Shown here piece by piece: positions 55,859-62,925 of a stretch of DNA of 64,000 bases. The DNA is from Microvirga rosea. Lineage in GTDB: Bacteria; Pseudomonadota; Alphaproteobacteria; Rhizobiales; Beijerinckiaceae. Position 1 is the stretch's first letter; each line of letters opens with the position of its first letter. Below the pieces are notes generated by a model. It searched no databases, was not told the DNA's origin, and saw nothing but the letters and a program-made list of their open reading frames with translations. The DNA is taken from positions 124,001 to 188,000 of the forward strand of contig NZ_JAJDOP010000002.1 of the NCBI RefSeq assembly GCF_020595095.1, given 5' to 3'. Made by a program: the position numbers and the translations under genes.

Positions 55859-56175
55859 TGGTTGCTCCTCTCTGATGATGCACCGGAAGCCGAGATGACT
55901 CATGGAACTGGTGACTGGAACTGGCGACTGGAACTTTCGATCGGCTGCGGATGGCGCGGCAGGACGGTGATGCATGTGCGAATCCAATTCTTCGGAGCGG
56001 GTGCGCCTGGAACCCGCGGACTCGAGAAGGAATCTCTGTGACATAGCCGTAACTCCCGTCCTGACATGCCGATCGTGTCGGCCCTTTGCGCCGCCAACGG
56101 TACGAAGGTCTGCCCCGAAAACCATTGGGGCAGAGCATGATCGTGCGCCCTTGCGGGACCCAGTCCCGGCCCGGA
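55859..56175. other. Region upstream of the arylsulfatase gene
   Basis: About 317 bases between the two sulfatase-related genes. It contains a 13-base tandem repeat (GGAACTGGTGACT, then GGAACTGGCGACT and a partial third copy) at 55904-55935, and an 8-base-arm hairpin TCTGCCCC/GGGGCAGA at 56109-56134, which could be the terminator of the upstream gene though no T-tract follows. No gene is supported here. Confidence 0.5.
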
Positions 56176-56667
56176 TTACTTCGGGGCTGTGATGGTTCCG
56201 GTGGTTGGCGTGATGCTGTCGCGGGCAAGAGCCGCCGCTTCCATGAGCCGCCGTTCGTCCTCCGCCGTCAGCCGCGGTCGGTCGATCGTGAGCTCGCCCG
56301 TAGCGCTCCGGCCAAGACCACTTATGTTGTCGAAGGTCACAGCGTGCCTGCACGGCGTCAGCGCATCCGTTCCCTCCCAGCGCTCGCGCTTGAGATCAAG
56401 CAGGTTCCACGTGTACGTGGGCATGCACACGTGGGTGTACATGGGCTTGCCTTTCAGCAGGTAGAGACCCCAGTCGGAGGTGACCGGCGCACCGAAACCG
56501 ACATTGATCTTGCCGCCGAAGGGCTGCGGCGGGGTCGGTAGGTAGCGGCCGTCCATGGTGGTCGCGTCGGTAGAACCGGGAACTCCGGATGTCTGCTGGG
56601 CCTGCGCGCCGGAAAGCGCCGGAATGCCGATGGAAGCGACAGAAAGGACGAGGCGAAACGCTTTCAT
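56176..56667 (-). CDS. Secreted stand-alone protein resembling arylsulfatase C-terminal domain
   Basis: The 163-residue product has a signal peptide (FRLVLSVASIGIPALSGAQA) and one beta-rich domain. In it TSDWGLYLLKGKPMYTHVCM, YTWNLLDLKRERWEG, TPCRHAVTFD and GLGRSATGELTID fit the pattern of the C-terminal domain of large arylsulfatases (W-x-x-Y-x-x-x-G-K-P, Y-N-x-x-x-L, H-x-x-x-x-x-F, G-L-G-x-x-G-x-L). Two Cys residues may pair. It is encoded upstream of a sulfatase that lacks this domain. Function as an accessory or ligand-binding protein is inferred. Confidence 0.65.
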   Translation of the reverse strand: MKAFRLVLSVASIGIPALSGAQAQQTSGVPGSTDATTMDGRYLPTPPQPFGGKINVGFGAPVTSDWGLYLLKGKPMYTHVCMPTYTWNLLDLKRERWEGTDALTPCRHAVTFDNISGLGRSATGELTIDRPRLTAEDERRLMEAAALARDSITPTTGTITAPK

Positions 56668-56767
56668 GGCTTTCTAATCCTTGAAACCACCGAGGCACAA
56701 GCGGCATTCACACAAACGGAACGCTGGCATACGGCCGCCGTGTTGCCCGGCCGTCGCGAACATGGCG

Positions 56768-57052
56768 TCAGAAGTCGTCGGATCCATCCTTGCAGCGGTA
56801 GCCGATGAAGCATTGCGGGTTGTTGGAGCTCGGAACCCAAGCCGGCTCGGGAAACTGGTCGACCAAGCACTCCGCTCCGCTCCTGACGAAGCGGGCATAG
56901 GTGGTGGGTCCGGTATCGAGGACGACGGCACCATCTCGCAGGACGAGCTGACGGTTGGCCCCACAGGTTCGCTGCGACGTCGGCGGCCCCACCTGCGCGA
57001 TCACAGGGGTCGCAACCGCGACGAAAGCAAGGATTGTCAGCACGGATTTCAT
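56768..57052 (-). CDS. Small exported Cys-rich protein of unknown function
   Basis: From ATG 57052 (GGGGAGG upstream) there are 94 residues: a signal peptide (KSVLTILAFVAVATPVIAQV), then VGPPTSQRTCGANRQLVLRD, YARFVRSGAECLVDQF and PQCFIGYRCKDGSDDF with four Cys, probably two disulfides. No family is recognised. It is the last minus-strand gene before the two-component genes and follows the sulfatase-related block. Confidence 0.65.
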   Translation of the reverse strand: MKSVLTILAFVAVATPVIAQVGPPTSQRTCGANRQLVLRDGAVVLDTGPTTYARFVRSGAECLVDQFPEPAWVPSSNNPQCFIGYRCKDGSDDF

Positions 57053-57558
57053 CGCTGCTTCCTCCCCTGGTTCGAGACGTCGGCACGTCGGCATTCATCG
57101 TGCGGCGACAATGTCTTGTAGCCGCCGCGCTCGGGCTCAAAGGCCGGACCTGATCGTTCGAACGGCCATTGATCCCGCCCGACGCGTCGCGAAAGCCCGG
57201 CCGAAGGGATGCTCCTCACGGGCCGAATGGCACCGTGAGGCGATAGCCCTGAGGCGTGTGCTTGCGACAGTGCTTGCGACCTGGCGTCTCTCCTGGCAGC
57301 CCATAGTATCGTTCAGTGTCCCGGTACCGGGCTATTGGGGTCTGTCCTGAAAATGTGGGAGGCAAACCCTGATTTGCGCCGTTCGGCGCCGACAGCCGTG
57401 ATGGAGGCCGCCGAGGCCGACCAATGCCTGACACGCTGACGGTGCCGATCACGGGTCGACAGCAAACAGGCTCAGGGTTTAACCTCGGCAACTGGATCGG
57501 GGCTGCCCGTCGCGCTCCCTGTCCCGTTGCGTTGCCCTTGCGGCCGGAGGTCGTCGTG
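57053..57558. other. Leader region of the two-component genes
   Basis: About 500 bases without a supported gene. It contains a perfect palindrome CCCGGTACCGGG (57320-57331), the inverted repeat GCAAACCCTGATTTGC (57363-57378) with TCAGGGT on the minus strand (57372-57366), and another TCAGGGT at 57472-57478 in the sequence CTCAGGGTTTAACC. These may be binding sites of the neighbouring response regulator. Confidence 0.5.
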
Positions 57559-59307
57559 GTGACCCAGGGCACCGCCCCGATGGTTGTGCGATCCCCCCAG
57601 GGCCCGCTGCCGCGTCTGCGGAGCCGGCTTGCCCTGATCTTTGCCGCCGTGATCCTTGTCACGTGCCTCGTCGCGGCGACACTGATGCTCACGATTGCGC
57701 GGAATGAACGCCAGGCGATTCACGATCGCGTCGTGAGTGCGGCAGTCGCGCTTTCCTTCGGGTTCGACCAGGAGGTAGCAGCCGGCAACGCCCTGCTGAA
57801 GGGCTTGTCCTCGTCGCCGGCTTTGAAGTCCGGCGACGCGAAGGGCTTCTACGACCAGCTTAAGGCAACAACGCTCCCGGAAGGATCCTGGCTGATCCTT
57901 CAGGATCTGGAGGGGCAGGTCGCCAATACGCTCCGCCCCTTCGGGTCACCACTGCCCAAGCACCGCGACTTCCCAAATTACCAGGAACAGCTCGATCGGA
58001 TCCGGGGACGTGGCTGGTCCGTGTCGGGTCGCATGGCAAGTCTCCTAAAGCCTGGAACGACGGCCATCGCTCTCAGTCTCAGGTTCGATGAGGACGATGG
58101 AGCGATGAAGGGTTTCATCACCACCGTGATCTCGCAGGAGCGTCTCGGTGCTATTCTCGACGACCAGAAGGTTCCCGAGGAATGGACGCGGGGTCTCTAC
58201 GATCGCAAGCTTCAACCCATCGTAACAGGACGAGGGGGTACGACGTCGTCACACATTCCCATGCCGGATGCCCTTGCGGCGCACCTCTCCACCACCGGCG
58301 GGAACGAGACGGTCGACGGCTTTGTCGAAGGCGTCGATGAGCGCGGGATTCCGGTCCTGATCGCATACCGCAGTTCCGGGGCGACGAACTGGACGACGCT
58401 GGTCGCGGTTCCGCTTGCCCTGGTCGACGCACCGGTCACGGGAGCTCTGCAACAGATCGCCGGAATGGCGACCTTCCTCATTCTGGCAGGCGGTCTTGCG
58501 GCCCTGTTCACGGCCCGTCAGGTGGAGCAGCCTCTCCGGGTGCTGTCCGATCAGGTCACAGGAGCGAAAAGGCAGGTCAGCGAGCTGTCCAGCCAATTGC
58601 TCGCATTGCAGGAGGACGAGCGGCAGCGGATTGCCCGGGAGCTGCATGACTCGACAGCCCAGCACCTGGTCGCCGCGAACCTCGGTCTCGCGGGCCTTGA
58701 GCCGGAGGTCCGGCACAGTTCGCACGGCCGCAAGGTCTTGGCCGACGTCGAAAACCTTCAAAGCGCGGCGCTCCGGGAGCTTCGCATCTTCACCTACCTG
58801 CTGCATCCTCCGAACCTGGCTCATGATGGACTCCAGGCGACCTTGCGGGACTTTGCCGAAGGCTTCGCCAGGCGCGCGGGGCTCGACGCAAGGATCCGGA
58901 TTCCCGAGGAGGTCGATGATCTGACGCCGGACCTTCAACGTGCCGTCCTGCGGGTGGTACAGGAGGCTCTCACCAATGCCCACCGCCATGCCGGAGCCTC
59001 CCGCGTGACAGTGGATGTCTGGATCCGGTCCGGACGGCTGCTGGTCCGGATTCGCGACAACGGACACGGGATGACGGACCGGGATCGTCCCGACGGTCCC
59101 ACCCGGCTCGGTGTCGGCATCGCGGGCATGCGCGCCCGCCTCGAGCAGTTTGGCGGCGGATTGCGGATTCGATCCGGTCCGGGCGGCACATCGGTCATTG
59201 CGGTTGTGCCGGTTTCGGCCACCGCTCGAGCCCTGGCCCAGGCGCGGCGCATGCTCGATCCATGGCTCCCGGGCTCGACCAGGATCGATGGCGAGGCCTC
59301 CTCCTGA
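57559..59307 (+). CDS. NarL-type sensor histidine kinase with periplasmic sensing domain
   Basis: Membrane sensor of about 582 residues. Start set at GTG 57559 (GGAGG eight bases upstream); the frame is open to 57424. TM1 lies at about 24-46, a large periplasmic region (possibly Cache-type) follows to about 295, TM2 is at about 300-318, then the HisKA_3 box RIARELHDSTAQHLVAANLG with H363. HATPase motifs are VVQEALTNAHRHAGAS, VRIRDNGHGM and GVGIAGMRARLEQFGG. Ligand unknown. The response regulator begins 126 bases downstream with its own promoter. Confidence 0.92.
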   Translation: MTQGTAPMVVRSPQGPLPRLRSRLALIFAAVILVTCLVAATLMLTIARNERQAIHDRVVSAAVALSFGFDQEVAAGNALLKGLSSSPALKSGDAKGFYDQLKATTLPEGSWLILQDLEGQVANTLRPFGSPLPKHRDFPNYQEQLDRIRGRGWSVSGRMASLLKPGTTAIALSLRFDEDDGAMKGFITTVISQERLGAILDDQKVPEEWTRGLYDRKLQPIVTGRGGTTSSHIPMPDALAAHLSTTGGNETVDGFVEGVDERGIPVLIAYRSSGATNWTTLVAVPLALVDAPVTGALQQIAGMATFLILAGGLAALFTARQVEQPLRVLSDQVTGAKRQVSELSSQLLALQEDERQRIARELHDSTAQHLVAANLGLAGLEPEVRHSSHGRKVLADVENLQSAALRELRIFTYLLHPPNLAHDGLQATLRDFAEGFARRAGLDARIRIPEEVDDLTPDLQRAVLRVVQEALTNAHRHAGASRVTVDVWIRSGRLLVRIRDNGHGMTDRDRPDGPTRLGVGIAGMRARLEQFGGGLRIRSGPGGTSVIAVVPVSATARALAQARRMLDPWLPGSTRIDGEASS

Positions 59308-59378
59308 TGTTTCAGGGTCTGCATCCAGCAGATTCAGGGTTGTACTCAGCTGGGTTCGGAAGGCCGGGTGGTGTATCC
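59303..59378 (+). promoter_or_regulatory. Conserved TCAGGGT-box promoter, copy B
   Basis: Begins CCTGATGTTTCAGGGTCTGC at the kinase stop. TCAGGGT is at 59312-59318 and 59334-59340 (22 bases apart), then CTCAG at 59345, GGCCGGG and TGTATC (59372-59377). Compared with copy A the first 19 bases are identical and the overall spacing matches within one base. It drives the response-regulator gene, suggesting autoregulation. Confidence 0.7.
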
Positions 59379-59432
59379 TGCCTCGGGTTCCGGCTTGCCG
59401 GAAAAGCCGGGGCCACCGCCGAAGGACGTTGC

Positions 59433-60068
59433 ATGATGACGCGCATCCTGATCGCCGACGATCATGACGTGGTCCGCTCCGGCGTGCGGACGATCCTGGA
59501 GGGGCACGACGGCTGGAGCGTGGTCGGCGAGGCCCGGGACGGCAAGGACGCTATCGCCCAGGCTCAGGCGACCCGGCCCGACATTGTCATTCTCGATTAC
59601 GGTCTTCCGCTGGTGAACGGGGTCGAGGCCACCCGCCAGATCCGCACCCGCGTGCCCGGCGTGGAAGTGCTGATCTTCACCATGCACGACACCGACAGTT
59701 TGGTGCGGGATGTGCTCGAGGCCGGGGCCCGAGGCTTCCTGCTCAAGTCCGATGCCAAGCAGTTTCTCGTGTCGGCGGTGGAGAGCCTGGCAGCCCATCG
59801 CCCGTTCTTCACCGGCAAGGTCTCCGAAGCGCTGCTCGAAACCTACCTGTCCAGGGGAGCCGCGAACGAGTCGGCGCTGAGCTCACGGGAGAAGGCCGTG
59901 GTGCAGCTGATTGCCGAAGGCAGGACCAACAAGCAGATCGCCAATATCCTCAGCATCAGCACCAAGACGGTCGAGACCCATCGCGCCCTGGCCTTGCGCA
60001 AGCTCAACCTCGATACCACCGCCGCTCTCATCCGTTACGCCATTCGCAACAAGCTCGTGGAGTGCTGA
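59433..60068 (+). CDS. NarL/FixJ-family response regulator
   Basis: DNA-binding output of the adjacent kinase, 211 residues from ATG 59433 (GAAGGA upstream). Receiver domain: ILIADDHDVVRSG acidic pair, phospho-acceptor D55 in VILDYGLPLVNG, and LLKSDAK for the switch Lys. LuxR-type helix-turn-helix near residues 145-195: LSSREKAVVQLIAEGRTNKQ, IANILSISTKTVETHRA. It is encoded just after the TCAGGGT promoter it probably binds. The longer frame to 59262 runs through the promoter and is not used. Confidence 0.95.
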   Translation: MMTRILIADDHDVVRSGVRTILEGHDGWSVVGEARDGKDAIAQAQATRPDIVILDYGLPLVNGVEATRQIRTRVPGVEVLIFTMHDTDSLVRDVLEAGARGFLLKSDAKQFLVSAVESLAAHRPFFTGKVSEALLETYLSRGAANESALSSREKAVVQLIAEGRTNKQIANILSISTKTVETHRALALRKLNLDTTAALIRYAIRNKLVEC

Positions 60069-60379
60069 TCATGCCCTTTGGACCGTGGCGCTACCGGCTT
60101 TCAGGCGGGGCTTGCCAGTGGCGTGAGAACGGTTCGTCTGCGGGCATGACGTTATCAAGCAGCCGCGAGGGGCCGCTTGTAGCATCATGTAGTTTACGGG
60201 ATGGCGATCAAGGCGAGCGCCTGGATCAACGGCTGCTCTGAAGATGTTTCCGCGGGCTGTTTCGAACGCACGTTACAGTAAGATACTTCCTTTTCGCCGT
60301 CGCTCCGCCGATGATGGCCTTCGCGGACCGGGAACACGCCGTCACTCGTTCCAGCTCCGAGTCGGCAAAGGAGAAGTCG
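60069..60379. other. Intergenic region before the small lipoprotein gene
   Basis: About 310 bases after the response regulator. I see no TCAGGGT pair, no tRNA and no supported gene; the small frames here are of shadow type. A promoter for the lipoprotein gene should lie in the last 100 bases, but no convincing -35/-10 is visible. Confidence 0.45.
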
Positions 60380-60559
60380 ATGCTCGTCAGACTGCCATTT
60401 TTCTTGATCCTGTCGCTCCTGGTCTCCGGTTGCGTGTCGAGCACGTCAAGCAGCCGACCGCCGAATTATGTCGAAGCGGGGCTCACCCAGAGCCCTCTCC
60501 CGCGAGGATCGATGGTCGCGTCGCCGGATCTGCCCAGTGCCATTGGTGGTCCCGAATAG
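60380..60559 (+). CDS. Small lipoprotein of unknown function
   Basis: From ATG 60380 (AAAGGAGAAG upstream) there are 59 residues: a lipoprotein signal (VRLPFFLILSLLVSGCVSS, lipobox LVSGC) and a Ser/Pro-rich tail with PPNYVEAGLTQSPLPRGS. No domain is recognised. It is the last plus-strand gene before the LanC-like gene, which converges on it. Probably an outer-membrane or periplasmic anchored peptide. Confidence 0.7.
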   Translation: MLVRLPFFLILSLLVSGCVSSTSSSRPPNYVEAGLTQSPLPRGSMVASPDLPSAIGGPE

Positions 60560-60746
60560 GCCGCTCCTTCCACCGGGCGCCCATTCGGGATCCAGCATCG
60601 GCCTCCAGCCGCGCGGATGATTTTGTCTGCATGCCGGTCACCGCGGATCGAACGGTGACCGGAAGGCAATCGGCTGCCTTCCGGCAAGGCTCTCATCGAC
60701 ATTCAGGTTGAGCCGACACATCTATGAGCCCGGCCCGATGCCGACT

Positions 60747-61970
60747 TCAGAGCACATCGAACGTCGGAAATCTGGCGGTTGCGCGGACGCATTCCAGTAG
60801 GAAGCACGCCAACCCAATATCGCCCGTCCAGAGCGAAAAGCGCCGCTGGCCGAAGTGGGCGGCCTCCATATCGCTCTGCTTGATCGCGTGCATCGCAAAT
60901 AGGCGAGCTCTGTCGAGCCACATGCCGTCGCCGGTCCGTTCAAACAGTTTAAGGAAGGCAAAGCCGTTTCCGGCCGTTCCGTGACAGAGGTTCGATCCTT
61001 TCGCCAAAGGACCGGCTTTCCAGGTCAGTTCACCGCCGCCGAGGAGCAGTTCGTCAATGGGCTCGTCAAGTCCGGCCAGGGCAGTGACCATTCCAGGTGC
61101 CCCATGACAATGTTGTACCAACGCGGGAGCCCCGCTCCGAGCTGTTCCGGCCACCGCGCCCCAATTGACGCCCTCGGAGCTTCTGATCGCAGTCACTTCG
61201 AGTGTCCGCGCGATCTGAGATGAGAGCCGAGCCCAGCGTTCTTCGCCCAAATAATCCCCCCCCTTAGTGAGGGCGTAGGCATTTCCGGCATACCCGTGCA
61301 CGGGACCGAGATATTGTGCGCTCCTGCCATATAGAACCTGTGTCCACATGTGAGCGCCCAACGCCTCGTCAGGGTGGAAGGAATCCTCGAGCGCCTTGGC
61401 TCCGGCGCGGTAGAGATCTTTCCACTGCGAGGCGCCGGTCGATCGATAGAGCTCGAGAGCGCACAACATCGTGCCGGGAGCTCCCCACATCAGCTCCAGG
61501 GCTGGATCGTCCGTATTCGCGGCGATCCTATCCGCCAGCAGCGGGAGGACTTCGTCCGACCCCGAGGTCTTCCATTGGGTGAATAGAATGCCGGAATCGC
61601 CCAATAGCCAGGAGCGGGTCTGCCAGCCTGGTCCGAGAGCGTTACGCCAAGCCTCTTCTTCCAAGACCTGGCGGTTCCGGTTGTAGATTTCCGGCAAGAA
61701 CTCGGAGAAGCACCGGCCTGGCTCTGCCGCGCCCTCCCTGACGAGATGATCAAGTCCCCAGATGACGCCCGCGGCCCCGAAATAGAGAGGTGCATGCGGA
61801 CCCCGCTCGTCTCCCTCGCGATCATTGGGGTGGATCTGCCACAGCCCTTGCGACGTGAAGCTTTCGCGGGTGTCTGCAACGATCCGCTCGATGGCGTCCT
61901 GAGCTTTGCCACAGTCCCAAGCCGTGACCTCGAGAGACTGGTGCCGGGCCGGGTCAAATAATGCCGCCAT
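60747..61970 (-). CDS. LanC-like protein (orphan, lanthionine synthetase C fold)
   Basis: About 407 residues from ATG 61970 (a GTG at 61982 is possible). The alpha/alpha-barrel repeats of the LanC family are visible as glycine-rich turns (YFGAAGVIWGL, LMWGAPGTML, VHGYAGNAY, HCHGAPGMVT, LCHGTAGNG, WTGDIGLACF). Zinc ligands corresponding to NisC are C288 (HCHG), C329 and H330 (LCHG). No lanthipeptide dehydratase or precursor is visible nearby, so a LANCL-like glutathione addition activity or unknown role is possible. Monocistronic. Confidence 0.88.
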   Translation of the reverse strand: MAALFDPARHQSLEVTAWDCGKAQDAIERIVADTRESFTSQGLWQIHPNDREGDERGPHAPLYFGAAGVIWGLDHLVREGAAEPGRCFSEFLPEIYNRNRQVLEEEAWRNALGPGWQTRSWLLGDSGILFTQWKTSGSDEVLPLLADRIAANTDDPALELMWGAPGTMLCALELYRSTGASQWKDLYRAGAKALEDSFHPDEALGAHMWTQVLYGRSAQYLGPVHGYAGNAYALTKGGDYLGEERWARLSSQIARTLEVTAIRSSEGVNWGAVAGTARSGAPALVQHCHGAPGMVTALAGLDEPIDELLLGGGELTWKAGPLAKGSNLCHGTAGNGFAFLKLFERTGDGMWLDRARLFAMHAIKQSDMEAAHFGQRRFSLWTGDIGLACFLLECVRATARFPTFDVL

Positions 61971-62436
61971 CGCCTTCGCCACCTCACTTCAAACACACCG
62001 TGGGCAACGCCATACATGACCTTCCATAACCCCCCAACAGCGCCTTGCTCCGATAAAACGACATCCCGACCGTCCACGGATTTCCCGTGAGAGCGCTGGA
62101 GCTCGCTGCAAATCCCACCCGTTAAAGCGCCTCGCCCACTGAGAGGCGCAGGGACGCCGGGCTGCCTGTTCGGCCCTTGCCCCGAGGAAGGCGGCTCCGG
62201 CCCGGCTCGCAGAGCACAAGTACCCGGAGGAGATAAGGGTCATGACAGGCCATCAGGCGTCAAAGGCGGTCAAGCGCATCGCCCCGCCACGCCGCTCTTC
62301 ACGTGCCCTCGCCCGCGTTGCCCTAGGTGATGATCGGAACAATACCGTTGCCTTGCAGCAGTTCACGTTCAGGGCGACAGCCTCCCGGCCGTCCGAACAA
62401 CCCGCGCTGCACGATGATTGCGCGCAGCGGGCCGGA
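61971..62436. other. Intergenic region between LanC-like and MerR genes
   Basis: About 465 bases, both flanking genes on the minus strand. The part near 61.97-62.1 kb should carry the LanC-like promoter, but no convincing elements are seen. Frames across it are shadow-type. I found no lanthipeptide-like precursor (short Cys/Ser/Thr-rich frame with a ribosome site) here. Confidence 0.45.
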
Positions 62437-62853
62437 TCAGTGCTCCGCGTGCTGGCACTGTCCGTGGTCGGCCAGCACCTCGATGATCCGGCATTCGGAT
62501 ATCTTGCGATGATCGCAGGCAACCATGGCCTCCAACTCGTCCCGCAGGGCCGTGAGCCGGACGATCTTGTCCTTGATCTCCGTGAGATGGGCCTTGGTGA
62601 TTTCATGGACTTCGCCGCACGAGCGGCTCGGCGCGGCCGTCAGATCCAAGAGCTGCCGGATGGCGTCGACCTCGAAACCCAATTCACGGGCATGGCGGAT
62701 AAAGTTGAGCCGACGGACATCATCGGAGCCGTACCGCCGCTGCTGCCCCACCGTTCGCGCCGGCTCGGCCAGCAGGCCAATCTGCTCGTAGTACCGGATC
62801 GTCGGCACTTTCACCTGGGTCTGCCGCGACAGCTCGCCGATCGTCAGGGACAT
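62437..62853 (-). CDS. MerR-family Zn/Cd/Pb-type regulator
   Basis: Metal-sensing regulator of 138 residues. N-terminal winged helix MSLTIGELSRQTQVKVPTIR, YYEQIGLLAEPARTVGQQRR. The effector region has RSCGEVHEI (Cys near 79), MVACDHRKISEC and the His/Cys-rich tail HGQCQHAEH, as in ZntR/CadR/PbrR rather than CueR. It is divergent from the zntA-type pump, with a MerR-type operator between. Specific metal not resolvable. Confidence 0.9.
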   Translation of the reverse strand: MSLTIGELSRQTQVKVPTIRYYEQIGLLAEPARTVGQQRRYGSDDVRRLNFIRHARELGFEVDAIRQLLDLTAAPSRSCGEVHEITKAHLTEIKDKIVRLTALRDELEAMVACDHRKISECRIIEVLADHGQCQHAEH

Positions 62854-62865
62854 GGAAGAAACCTC

Positions 62866-62896
62866 TTGAACCTCTAGCCGCTAGAGGATGTAGCCT
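62866..62896 (+). promoter_or_regulatory. MerR-type promoter/operator of the zinc/cadmium pump
   Basis: -35 TTGAAC (62866-62871) and -10 TAGCCT (62891-62896) are 19 bases apart. Between them the palindrome CCTCTAGCCGCTAGAGG (62871-62887) has exact 7-base arms, as in known zntA-type MerR operators. It lies 30 bases before the ATPase start and 13 bases upstream of the regulator gene. Confidence 0.82.
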
Positions 62897-62925
62897 CCGT
62901 CCGAATCAATGTGAAGAGGTTTGTC

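Noticed and set aside
55859..56353. N-terminal extension of the arylsulfatase frame up to 56353
   Set aside because: The extension is low-complexity, overlaps the neighbouring gene, and ATG 55858 has a good ribosome site followed by a signal peptide.
57320..57331. Palindrome CCCGGTACCGGG and nearby GGGTCTGTCCTGAAA as an insertion-sequence end
   Set aside because: Without a transposase, a matching inverted end or a target duplication, there is no real evidence of a mobile element.
61971..62436. Lanthipeptide precursor near the LanC-like gene
   Set aside because: No short frame with a ribosome site and a Cys/Ser/Thr-rich core was found on either strand.
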